From assembly GCF_051020515.1 (NCBI RefSeq), contig NZ_CP194857.1:1798001-1862000 (forward strand): a DNA stretch of 64,000 nucleotides, given 5' to 3'. This document shows, piece after piece, positions 1-8,245 of this stretch. A program made the translations under genes and the position numbers. Position 1 is the stretch's first letter. Each line of letters opens with the position of its first letter. Source of the DNA: CALKWS01 sp051020515. Lineage in GTDB: Bacteria; Actinomycetota; Actinomycetes; Actinomycetales; Beutenbergiaceae. Below the pieces are notes generated by a model. The model saw only the letters and a program-made list of their open reading frames with translations. It was not told the DNA's origin and did no database searches.

Positions 1-873
1 CCCGCGCACACGGTGGCGTGGCTTCGTTCGGTGGTGTGCGCACTGATCCTGCTGGTGCTGGTGCAACCCTGGCGGCGCCAGCACTGGACCCGCCGCACGT
101 TCGCCCAGAGCGCGGTCTTCGGCGTGGTGCTGATGGCGATGAACATGCTGTTCTACATCTCCATCGAGTACCTGCCGCTCGGTGCGGCCGTGGCGATCGA
201 GTTCGCCGGGCCGGTCGCCGTGGCCGCCTGGGGCGGGCGCACGCTGCGGCAGCGGGTGGCGATCGTGCTGGCCGCGTTCGGCGTGGTAGCGATCTCGGTG
301 CTCGGGCTGGACTGGGCCGGTGCCGAATCGGGCTGGTACCTCCTGCTCGGGATCGTCTGTGCGCTGGCGGCAGGCTCCGCGTGGGCGGTGTACATGCTGC
401 TGGGTGGCCGGATCGTGACCGAACGGGACGGCATCTCCTCCCTGGCGGTGGGCACCGCCGTGGCCTCGGTACTGTTCGCCCCGATCGCTGCGCCGTGGGC
501 GGGGCCGGCGCTGTCGATGGACGTGTTCGTGGTGGTGGTCGCCGTTGGGGTGCTCACCTCGGTGATCCCCTACATGCTGGACCAGGTCACCCTGAAACGG
601 CTGCGGATGGCGACCTTCGCGCTGCTGAACGCCCTGTTGCCCGCTTCGGCGACCGTGATCGCGCTGCTGGTGCTGGGTCAACGGCCCACCTCGTGGGAGT
701 TGGTCGGGCTGGGGGCGATCAGTGTCGCGTTGGCCCTTGCCGGTCGTCGCACCCGTTCCGGGGCCGGCCGGTTGCGTCCACGCGATTCCGGCGACCGTGA
801 CCGATCATCCGTCCGACCCGGCGTGGCTGCCGCAGGAGAGGCCGACGGCGGACCGCCCGGTCCGCCGGGCTGA
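1..873 (+). CDS. EamA/RhtA-like metabolite exporter, 5' end missing
   Basis: The reading frame is open from base 1, so the gene starts before the window; an internal ATG or GTG near base 13-16 is not a credible start. What remains is about nine hydrophobic segments of an EamA-fold (DMT superfamily) inner-membrane transporter. The motif around YLPLGAAVAIEFAGPVAVA in the first half is typical of RhtA-type threonine/homoserine exporters and their relatives. The second EamA repeat ends near residue 245 and is followed by a charged, Gly/Pro-rich cytoplasmic tail. Substrate cannot be read from sequence. It lies about 100 bases upstream of the Mrp operon on the same strand, without obvious coupling to it. 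Confidence 0.85.
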   Translation, partial: PAHTVAWLRSVVCALILLVLVQPWRRQHWTRRTFAQSAVFGVVLMAMNMLFYISIEYLPLGAAVAIEFAGPVAVAAWGGRTLRQRVAIVLAAFGVVAISVLGLDWAGAESGWYLLLGIVCALAAGSAWAVYMLLGGRIVTERDGISSLAVGTAVASVLFAPIAAPWAGPALSMDVFVVVVAVGVLTSVIPYMLDQVTLKRLRMATFALLNALLPASATVIALLVLGQRPTSWELVGLGAISVALALAGRRTRSGAGRLRPRDSGDRDRSSVRPGVAAAGEADGGPPGPPG

Positions 874-973
874 GTCCCCACCGGTGGCACGCCGAGCGGT
901 GGCGCATAGGGTGGTAGGGCTCGGCCGGATGGTCGCCCTACGTCGTCTTCCACTCCCCACCATGGAGACCCCT

Positions 974-1234
974 GTGATCGATGCCGTCCTGTACGGGGCT
1001 GTCGTCTTCCTGGTGATCAACGTGCTCGTCTCACTGGTCCGGGTGGTGCGCGGGCCGGCCGACCACGACCGGCTGCTGGCCCTGCTGTTGATGGGCACCA
1101 CCGCCACCGCCGTGCTGGCGGTGCTTGCCCACGTGATGGTGGTGGCGGCACTGCGCGATGCTGCGCTGGCCCTGGTGGCACTGGCCGCCCTGGTGGTGTT
1201 GGCCCGGGTCCGAACCCTGCGGGCGCGCCGATGA
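974..1234 (+). CDS. mrpF: Mrp antiporter subunit F
   Basis: About 86 residues with three transmembrane segments and the MrpF/PhaF signature: the conserved R-x-x-RGPxxxDR stretch between TM1 and TM2 reads VRVVRGPADHDRLLAL here. Subunit F is a small membrane part of the multisubunit Na+(K+)/H+ antiporter. I chose the GTG at 974 because GGAG stands six bases upstream; an in-frame ATG at 962 has no ribosome binding site. The stop overlaps the mrpG start (ATGA), so the two are translationally coupled. This is the first gene of an eight-gene operon running to 8245. Confidence 0.85.
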   Translation: MIDAVLYGAVVFLVINVLVSLVRVVRGPADHDRLLALLLMGTTATAVLAVLAHVMVVAALRDAALALVALAALVVLARVRTLRARR

Positions 1235-1620
1235 TCCTGGACGTGGTCTCGGTGGTGCTGGCTGTGGCCGGGTGCGCCTTCTTCGGGGCCGGCACGGTGG
1301 GTCTGCTGCGCTTCCCGGACCTGAACAACCGGCTGCACGCCCTGGTCAAGGCCGACAACCTGGGCCTCGGGCTGGTGCTGGCGGCCCTGGCGCTGCAGTC
1401 GAGTGTGGCGGTCGCGGTGAAGCTCGTGCTGATCTGGCTGCTCGCCCTCCTTGCCGCGGCCACCAGTTCCTACCTGCTCGCCGACCGGTCCGAGGTCGCC
1501 GCGGTATCGGCGATGACCGAGGCATCCGAGGCCGACGACGACGGCGCTGCGCCGGATGATGACCTGGTCGGTCGTGATGAGGAGGCCGGCAGCAGCGGCC
1601 GCGGGCCGCGGACGCGCTGA
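1231..1620 (+). CDS. mrpG: Mrp antiporter subunit G
   Basis: 129 residues. The first ~85 form the three-helix MnhG/PhaG domain with the family motif RFPDLNNRLHALVKADNLG near residues 27-45. The last ~40 residues are an acidic, low-complexity cytoplasmic tail (Asp/Glu/Ala-rich) longer than usual for the family. It overlaps mrpF by four bases and its stop shares one base with the start of the next gene. It acts in the membrane as part of the Mrp complex. Confidence 0.88.
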   Translation: MILDVVSVVLAVAGCAFFGAGTVGLLRFPDLNNRLHALVKADNLGLGLVLAALALQSSVAVAVKLVLIWLLALLAAATSSYLLADRSEVAAVSAMTEASEADDDGAAPDDDLVGRDEEAGSSGRGPRTR

Positions 1621-2563
1621 TGGAAGCGGTGGGAGCCTTCGACGTCGTGCTGGCCGTGGGCCTGTTCGCGGTTGCCGGCTACGCGCTGTTCGGCCGTTCG
1701 CGGGTGCATGCCGCGGCGATGTTCCTGGTGTTCGGTGTGCTCCTGGCGGTCTCGTGGGCCTGGCTGCACGCACCGGACGTGGCGATCGCCGAGGCGGTGC
1801 TCGGTGCCGGGGTGACGGGCGTGCTGGTCATGAACGCGGTGACCGCCACCCCCGAACCGCCGCGAGCCCTGGCCGGTGCCGGCCACCGCCCGGGCCCCTG
1901 GTACGGCCTGCTCGGCGGGGCACTTGCGCGGTGCTGGCGATGGCCCTGCTCGGTGCGGTGTGGCAGTGGCAGACCGTCACCGGCCCGGGCGCGGTGGCCC
2001 GGGGGGAGATGGCGGCAACCGGGGTGTCGCATCCGGTGACGGCGGTGCTGTTGAACTTCCGCAGTTACGACACCCTGCTGGAGATCGGGGTGCTGGCCGC
2101 GGCCGCGCTGGGTGCCCTGGCCCTGGCGCCGGGTGGGCGGCTGTTGCCCGAGCCCGTGCCGGACACCGGACCGATGGGGGCGATGGTGCGGGTCGTGGTG
2201 CCGGTCCTGGTCCTGCTCCTCGGTTGGCTGCTGGTGGCGGGGTCCACCCGTCCCGGAGGAGCCTTCCAGGCCGGCGCACTGCTCACCGGCGCGGTGCTGA
2301 TGATCTACCTGGCCGGCCTCGGCCCGCGGCGCTCGATGGAGCGGTGGGTGCGCCCGGTGCTCCTGGCCGGCCTGGCGGCGTTTCTGCTGCTGGCGGCCGT
2401 GAGCGTGGCGCTGGCCGGGGGCTGGCTGGTGCTGGGGGAGCGCTGGGCCGGCGGGGTGATCCTCGGCCTGGAGGCGATCTTGATGCTCAGTATCGGGGCC
2501 ACCCTGGCGGTGCTGCTGGTGCTGATGGACCGGATCAACGCCGCGGCTGGTGATCGGGTGTGA
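1620..2563 (+). CDS. mrpB: Fused MrpA C-terminal (DUF4040/MbhD) + MrpB subunit, frameshifted
   Basis: The first part (about residues 1-100) is the DUF4040/MbhD module, normally the C-terminal part of MrpA or a separate Mbh subunit (LHAPDVAIAEAVLGAGVTG). The second part is an MnhB domain with the signature GWLLVAGSTRPGGAFQAGAL and several helices. The frame breaks near 1921-1935: the DUF4040 frame runs on into nonsense to 2039, while the MnhB frame opens just upstream of the break. Restoring one base (reading ALAAVLAMALLG) gives one protein of about 314 residues, so an assembly deletion is likely. It lies between mrpG and mrpC with one-base overlaps. Similar fusions occur in actinobacterial Mrp operons. 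Confidence 0.8.
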
Positions 2564-2940
2564 TGCGCTCCGATGTGTTCGTGATCCTGGCGGTCGCCCT
2601 GGCTGTGCTGGGCATCGTGCGACTGCTCACCACCACCGACCTGGTTCGCCGGGTGATCGCCCTGAACATCGCCAGTGGTGGTGTGCTGATGGTGTTGGTG
2701 GCGCTCGCCGCACGCACCGACCCGCCCGACACGGTTCCGCACGCGCTGGTACTGACCGGCATCGTCATCACCGTCTCGGTGACCGGGCTGGCGCTGGTGC
2801 TCATCCGCCGGATCGAGGCGCCGGGGGGCGCATCCAGCCGGGGGCCGGACGGCGCGGCCGAGCCGGACGAGGCGCCGGGGGCATCTCGGGAACTGCCCTC
2901 CGGGTCCGGTCGCTCCGAGGCGCCCGGGGGTGAGTGCTGA
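2563..2940 (+). CDS. mrpC: Mrp antiporter subunit C (NuoK-like)
   Basis: 125 residues. Three helices in the first 85 residues match MrpC/NuoK: a central polar helix with NIASGGVLMVLVALAA and the closing segment PHALVLTGIVITVSVTGLAL are family hallmarks. The C-terminal 40 residues are a Gly/Ser/Pro/Glu-rich tail. The ATG at 2563 overlaps the previous stop by one base; an in-frame GTG at 2560 is the alternative. It probably forms the proton-path subunit next to the antiporter-like subunits, by analogy to complex I. Confidence 0.88.
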   Translation: MRSDVFVILAVALAVLGIVRLLTTTDLVRRVIALNIASGGVLMVLVALAARTDPPDTVPHALVLTGIVITVSVTGLALVLIRRIEAPGGASSRGPDGAAEPDEAPGASRELPSGSGRSEAPGGEC

Positions 2941-4423
2941 TGGGCGGCCTGCTGCCCGCTCTGGTGCTGGCCCCGCTCGCCGGTGCGGTGGTCCTGGCGC
3001 TGGTGCGGCCCCGGTGGCGGCCCTGGCTCACCGTGACCCTCGGGCTGGGCCTCACCGCGATGGTGGTGGCGGTGGTCCTCGACGTCGCTTCCGGGGCGGA
3101 GGTGCAGTACCGGATGGCCGGGTGGCGTGCGCCGTTGGGGATCGAGCTGCGGGTGGACGCGCTCAGCGCCCTGATGCTGGCGATGACGGCCGTGGTGAGC
3201 GTGTTGGTGCTGCTGTACGCCACCGGGACATCGCGGGTGCGCGGCAGCGAGGCGTTCTGGCCCCTGGTGGCGATGCTGTGGTCCGGGCTGAACGCCGTGT
3301 ACGTCACCGCGCACCTGTTCAACGCCTACGTGGCGCTGGAACTGATGGGCCTGTCCGCGGTGGCACTGGTGGTACTCGGTGGGCGTTCGGCGTGGCGCCC
3401 CGGCCTTCGGTACCTGTTCGTGGCGGTGCTGGGTCGCTGGCCTACCTGTTCGGTGTGGCGCTGGTCTATGCACAGACCGGCACGCTGGACATGGCCGGGG
3501 CCGGGCAGGTGCTGACCGCCGGCGCCACCGCGTCGGTGGCCCTGGTGCTGATCACCGCGGGGATGGCGCTGAAGACCGCGCTGTTCCCGGCGCACACCTG
3601 GTTACCCTCAGCCCACGCAGCAGCCCCGTCAGCGGTGAGTCCGCTGTTGTCTGCGTTGGTCATCAAGGCCTCGCTGTACCTGCTCATCCGGGTCTGGTAC
3701 GTGGTGTTCGACGCCGCCGCCCCGCCGTTGGCGGGCTTGCCGACCGTGCTCGGCGTGCTGGGCTGCGTCGCGGTGGTGTGGGGCAACGTGGTGGCCTTGC
3801 GGCAGGACCGGCTGAAGTCGGTGGTGGCCTACTCCACCGTGGCCCAGGTCGGGTACTTCTTCCTGTTGTTCGCCTACCTCGCCCCGTCCCTGGGCGCGCC
3901 GGCGGGCAGCCCGGCAGCACTTGCCGCTCAGGCGGCCTGGGTGGGGGTGCTGCTGATGGTGCTGTCCCACGCACTGGCCAAGGCGGCGATGTTCATGGCC
4001 GCCGGGGTGCTCGCCCTGGCCCACCGCGGGGATGACCTGGACGGTCTGGTCGGTGCGGTCAACCGGATGCCCGGGACGGTGCTGGCCTTCGCTGTCTCCG
4101 GGGTGGTCCTGGCCGGGATGCCCCCCACGCTGGGGTTCGCCGGCAAGTGGCAACTGCTCCAGGCCTCACTCCAGGGAGGGCAGTGGTGGTGGCTGGCGGC
4201 GCTGCTCGGGGGCGGGCTGCTCACCTTCGCCTACACCGCCCGGGTGGTGCGAGCCACCTTCGATGAACCCGGGTCGGCCGGCCGCCAGCAGCCGGTGGCG
4301 GTGCCGGCCCGGATGCCGGCGATCGCGCTGCTCCTCGCGGTCGTGGCGGTGGGGACCGGGCTGCTGGCGGTGCCGCTGGCGGAGTTTCTCGCCCCGGCGC
4401 TGCCCATCGGGGGGATCCCGTGA
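2940..4423 (+). CDS. mrpD: Mrp subunit D, first antiporter-like subunit, frameshifted
   Basis: A ~494-residue member of the ND2/ND4/ND5 (proton-conducting membrane transporter) family once a frameshift near 3431-3434 is repaired; the sequence reads GGTCG where GGGTCG restores VAVLGSLAYLFG. The key charged residues are present: TM5 glutamate in NAYVALELMGLS, TM7 lysine in GMALKTALFPAHTWLP, TM8 lysine in SALVIKASLYLLIRV and TM12 lysine in LSHALAKAAMFMA. The ATG at 2940 has a G-rich ribosome binding site and overlaps the mrpC stop; a GTG six bases upstream is possible. Its stop overlaps the next gene by four bases. Confidence 0.82.
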
Positions 4424-5943
4424 ACGAGACCGTCACCCAGGCCAGCTGGATTCCGCTGGCGATCCTGCTCACCTCGCTGCTGCCGGGGTTGGTGATCTTC
4501 GGGCTGCGCGAGCACCAGGTGCGCTGGCGCACCACACTGAACCTGGCCGGTGCGATCATCAAGGTCGGGTTGGTGATCGCGCTGGTGCCCCCGGTGACCT
4601 CCGGGCTGCGCCTGGAGTACCGCCAGCAACTGCTGCCCGGGGTGGACCTGGTGCTGATTACCGATCCGCTGGCGCTGCTGTTCGTGGGCCTGTCCACCCT
4701 CCTGTGGCTGCTCACCACGATCTATGCGATCGGGTATCTGGAGACTTCCGCGAACCGGTCCCGGTTCTTCGGTTTCTTCAGCCTGTGCGTGACCGCCACG
4801 GTGGGGATCGCGCTCTCGGGGAACCTGGTCACCTTCCTGCTCTTCTTCGAGGTCCTCACCCTGGTCACCTACCCCCTGGTGGCCCATCGGGGCACCAAGG
4901 CGGCCCTGCGCGGAGCGCGCACCTACCTGGCCTACACCGTCACCGGCGGGATCGTGCTGCTGGGCGGGGTGGCCTGGCTGACGGCGGTGGCCGGGCCGGT
5001 GGAGTTCCGCTCCCGGGGTGCCGAGGAGGTCATCGAACTCGCAGCCGCCGATCCCGGCACGGCGGTGGGGATCTTCGCGGTGCTGATCGCCGGGCTGGCG
5101 GTCAAGGCGGCGCTGGTGCCGGTGCACGGCTGGCTACCGATCGCGATGGTCGCCCCGGCGCCGGTCAGTGCGCTGCTGCACGCGGTGGCCGTGGTCAAGG
5201 CGGGCGTGTTCGGGATCATCCGGGTGGTCCACGACGTGTTCGGGGTGCACCTGGCCTCCGACCTGGGCGTGCTGACGCCGCTGGCGGTACTGGCCGGGGT
5301 CACCATCGTGTACGGCTCGGTGCGTGCGCTCGCCCAGGACGAGTTGAAGGCCCGGCTGGCCTATTCCACCGTCAGCCAGGTCTCCTACATCACCCTGGGC
5401 GCCACCCTGCTCGCGGTCACCGCCACCACCGGGGGCATCGCGCACCTGGTGCACCAGGGACTGATGAAGGTCAGCCTGTTCTTCTGCGCCGGCCTGTTCG
5501 CCGAGGTGCTGGGGCTGACGAGAGTGAGCCAACTGGCCGGGGTGGGCCGCCGGATGCCGGTGTCCTCGGCGTCCTTCACCGTGGCCGCGCTGGGCATGAT
5601 CGGTATCCCGCCGATGGCCGGGTTCGTGTCCAAGTGGTACCTCGGAGTGGGCGCCCTGGAGGCCGGGCAGCCGTGGGTGCTGGGCGTGCTGGCCGCCTCC
5701 ACCCTGCTCAACGCCGCCTACTTCCTGCCCATCATCTACGTCCTGTGGTTCAAGGACCCGGACGAGGGCGCCGCCTGGCAGGGTGCGGATACCCACCAGC
5801 GCCACGGGGTGGAGGCCCCGCTGCCGCTCCTGGTTCCGGCGCTGCTGACGGCCGTCTTCGCCCTTGCCGTGGGGGTGCTGGCCGGTCTCGGCTACTCGCC
5901 ACTGTCGCTGGCGGAACTCGTCGCGGTCAGGAGCTACTCATGA
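4420..5943 (+). CDS. Second antiporter-like subunit (MrpD/NuoL family)
   Basis: 507 residues, about 14 transmembrane helices, intact. The TM5 glutamate (LLFFEVLTLVTYPLV), TM7 lysine (AGLAVKAALVPVHGWLP), TM8 lysine (HAVAVVKAGVFGIIRV) and TM12 lysine (HQGLMKVSLFFCAGL) that make up the proton path in this family are all visible. It starts with GTG inside the previous stop (GTGA) and ends overlapping the next ATG, so three antiporter-like proteins are made in tandem. It may correspond to the N-terminal part of the large MrpA subunit of classical Mrp systems; that is inference from operon composition. Confidence 0.87.
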   Translation: MNETVTQASWIPLAILLTSLLPGLVIFGLREHQVRWRTTLNLAGAIIKVGLVIALVPPVTSGLRLEYRQQLLPGVDLVLITDPLALLFVGLSTLLWLLTTIYAIGYLETSANRSRFFGFFSLCVTATVGIALSGNLVTFLLFFEVLTLVTYPLVAHRGTKAALRGARTYLAYTVTGGIVLLGGVAWLTAVAGPVEFRSRGAEEVIELAAADPGTAVGIFAVLIAGLAVKAALVPVHGWLPIAMVAPAPVSALLHAVAVVKAGVFGIIRVVHDVFGVHLASDLGVLTPLAVLAGVTIVYGSVRALAQDELKARLAYSTVSQVSYITLGATLLAVTATTGGIAHLVHQGLMKVSLFFCAGLFAEVLGLTRVSQLAGVGRRMPVSSASFTVAALGMIGIPPMAGFVSKWYLGVGALEAGQPWVLGVLAASTLLNAAYFLPIIYVLWFKDPDEGAAWQGADTHQRHGVEAPLPLLVPALLTAVFALAVGVLAGLGYSPLSLAELVAVRSYS

Positions 5944-7703
5944 CCGCGCTCTGGATCGGCACCGCAGCGCTGCCGCTACTGGTGGCGCTGGGACTCGCGA
6001 TGGCCGGGCTGCTCCCGGACCACCTGGCCGAGAAGTCTCGCCTGTTGCTGACCTCCCTGGCGCCGGTCACCGTGCTCCCGGCAGCATGGCTGGGGTCGAC
6101 CGCCCCGGACGGGGTCGAGGTGGCGATGGACTGGCTCCTGGTGGGCACCACGTTCCGGATCGACGACGTGGGCCGGCCCCTCCTGGTGCTGGCGGCGGTG
6201 TTGTACGGGCTGGCCCTGGTCATGGTGGCCCGTTCCGATCTGCCCAGGCCATCGGCGCTGAGTGGCTTGCTGCTGCTGTGCTTCGTGGCCAACGCCGGGG
6301 TGTTCGTCGCCGCGGACGTGGTCACCCTGTATCTGTGTTTCACCGTGATGAGCCTGGTGGGATATGCCCTGGTGATCCACGACCGCACCGCCGATGCGCG
6401 GCGCTCCGGCCGGATCTACCTGTTCCTGGCCGTCCTCGGGGAGGCGGCGGTGCTGGTGGCCGCGATGCTGGTGGTGCGCGCCGGTGGTCTGGAACTGGCG
6501 GTGACGGCCGAACGGGTGGCCGCATCGGGGCACACCGGTCTGATCGTGGCGCTGCTCTGGCTCGGGTTCGGCATCAAGGTCGGTGTGGTGCCCCTGCACG
6601 TGTGGCTGCCGCTGGCGCACCCGGCGGCACCCACACCGGCCAGCGCGGTGCTGTCCGGGGCGATGATCACCGGCGGGCTCGCCGGGTGGTTGCGGATGCT
6701 GCCCCTGGGCGAGGTTGCGATGCCCACCTGGGGCCTGGTGTTCGTGGTGGGCGGCCTGGCCGGGGCCTACCTGGCGGTGCTGCTGGGCGTGATGCAGGCC
6801 AAGACCAAGGCGGTGCTGGCCTACTCCTCGATCAGTCAGATGGGGATGCTCTCGGCGCTGGTGGGGGCCGCCCTGATCGACCCGGACGGCGCACCGGTGC
6901 TCGTGGCCGCGGCCGTGCTCTACGCCCTGCACCACGGGATCATCAAGGCCGCCCTCTTCTTCGGGGTGGGCCTGTGGGGAGCCCACGGCGCCGGTTCGGG
7001 CCGGGTGGTGGTGATCGCCGGATTCGCGGTGGCCGGACTCTCCCTGGCCGGGTTGCCCTGGACCAGCGGCTACCTGGCCAAGTACTCGGCCAAGGAAGCC
7101 GCCGACGGCGTGCTGGTGGCCGGCCTCGACGTCGCCTCGGCACTGGTGCTGGTGGGCATGGGGTCCACGGTGCTGCTGGCCCGGGCGGTGTGGCTGCTGG
7201 GGCACAGCCGGGCCGGCTCGCGTGGGGTGGACATCATGCTGCTGGGCTGGGTGGGACTCATCGGCGCCTCGATCCCGTTGGTGCTGTGGACCGCAGCGGG
7301 CGGGGGCGAGGTGTCGGTGCCGGGATGGTGGGACCTGGGCACCTGGTGGGCCCAGGGCTGGCCGGTGCTGGCCGGTGTGGGTGCTGCGGCGCTGGCACTG
7401 CGCCTGTCCGGGACGCGGGCGCTGCCGGACTGGCTCGCCCACCCCGACGGCCGGGCGGTGCCACCGGGGGACCTGGTGGTCGCCGAGGAGTGGCTGGCGA
7501 GCATGATCCGTCAGGGTGTGCAGGCCCTCAGCCGGTCGATCGCTCGGGGTCGCGACGTCATCGCCGTGGGCACCCGGCGGGTGCCCGCACCGGCTCGCTG
7601 GTTCAACCTGGGGGAACAGCACCTGGCCACGTGGCGGGCCTCGGGACTGACGTTCCTGGGCATGGCCGGGGTCTTCGTCATCCTGGCCTGGTGGGGGGCA
7701 TGA
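5940..7703 (+). CDS. Third antiporter-like subunit, lacking two proton-path charges
   Basis: 587 residues: a proton-conducting-subunit core followed by a 100-residue C-terminal extension with an amphipathic stretch (about residues 500-565) and a last transmembrane helix (LTFLGMAGVFVILAWWGA). The TM7 lysine (GFGIKVGVVPLHVWLP) and TM12 lysine (HHGIIKAALFFGVG) are kept. The TM5 position that is glutamate in the other two subunits reads threonine (LCFTVMSLVGYAL), and the TM8 lysine is threonine (SGAMITGGLAGWL). The extension recalls NuoL/HyfB-type proteins with a lateral helix. Coupled by ATGA overlap to the genes on both sides. Confidence 0.85.
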   Translation: MTALWIGTAALPLLVALGLAMAGLLPDHLAEKSRLLLTSLAPVTVLPAAWLGSTAPDGVEVAMDWLLVGTTFRIDDVGRPLLVLAAVLYGLALVMVARSDLPRPSALSGLLLLCFVANAGVFVAADVVTLYLCFTVMSLVGYALVIHDRTADARRSGRIYLFLAVLGEAAVLVAAMLVVRAGGLELAVTAERVAASGHTGLIVALLWLGFGIKVGVVPLHVWLPLAHPAAPTPASAVLSGAMITGGLAGWLRMLPLGEVAMPTWGLVFVVGGLAGAYLAVLLGVMQAKTKAVLAYSSISQMGMLSALVGAALIDPDGAPVLVAAAVLYALHHGIIKAALFFGVGLWGAHGAGSGRVVVIAGFAVAGLSLAGLPWTSGYLAKYSAKEAADGVLVAGLDVASALVLVGMGSTVLLARAVWLLGHSRAGSRGVDIMLLGWVGLIGASIPLVLWTAAGGGEVSVPGWWDLGTWWAQGWPVLAGVGAAALALRLSGTRALPDWLAHPDGRAVPPGDLVVAEEWLASMIRQGVQALSRSIARGRDVIAVGTRRVPAPARWFNLGEQHLATWRASGLTFLGMAGVFVILAWWGA

Positions 7704-8245
7704 TGGGCAACCGGGTACCCCCGTTCCGTTGGTGGCATCGTGCCGCCTCACTGGTGCGCAGGATGGCGGTCTTCGCCCTGTTGTGGTGGGTCCTGACCGA
7801 AGGCGACATGACCACCTGGGCCTACGGCGCCGTCGTCGTCCCGATCGCGGTCGCGACCAGCCTGGCGCTGGCGCCCTACCGGGGTCCCCGGCCCGGCGCC
7901 GGCCGGCTGCGGCGCACCTGGGCGCTGGTGCGGCTGACCGGGTGGTTCCTGCGCCGCTCCCTGCACGGTGGGCTGGACGTGGCCCGCAGGTCGCTGACGC
8001 CGCGGCCGGACCTGGACCCGGGCTATGTCCGATGCCCGATGCGACTGCCGCCGGGGGCGGGCCGCGTGGCGGTGGCGAGCCTGATGAACCTGATGCCCGG
8101 GTCGTTGTCGGTGCATATCGGCGCCGACGAGTTGGTGCTGCACGTACTGGATGCGGACCTGCCGGTGCCGGCCACGGTGGCCGAACTGGAGGAGCAGATC
8201 GCCGTGGTCGCGGCGCTGTCATTGGCGCCGGCGGGCCGCGGTTAG
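7703..8245 (+). CDS. mrpE: Mrp antiporter subunit E
   Basis: About 180 residues. Two N-terminal helices (MAVFALLWWVLTEG, WAYGAVVVPIAVATSLALAP) and the soluble MrpE domain with conserved MRLPPGAGRVAVASLMNLMPGSLSV and LVLHVLDAD motifs. This is the last gene of the Mrp operon. Two consecutive ATGs (7700, 7703) are possible; the second has better spacing to the G-run upstream. Its stop codon overlaps the stop of the convergent hydrolase gene by three to four bases, so there is no room for a conventional terminator between them. Confidence 0.88.
   Translation: MGNRVPPFRWWHRAASLVRRMAVFALLWWVLTEGDMTTWAYGAVVVPIAVATSLALAPYRGPRPGAGRLRRTWALVRLTGWFLRRSLHGGLDVARRSLTPRPDLDPGYVRCPMRLPPGAGRVAVASLMNLMPGSLSVHIGADELVLHVLDADLPVPATVAELEEQIAVVAALSLAPAGRG

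Noticed and set aside
1921..3434. Programmed frameshifting in the Mrp genes
   Set aside because: No slippery sequence or shared signal, and the same type of break occurs in many unrelated genes, pointing to sequencing deletions.
5976..8222. Long minus-strand open frame antisense to the Mrp operon
   Set aside because: Composition is Gln/His/Arg/Gly-rich, no domain is recognisable, and the plus strand holds well-conserved genes; a codon-bias shadow of GC-rich DNA.
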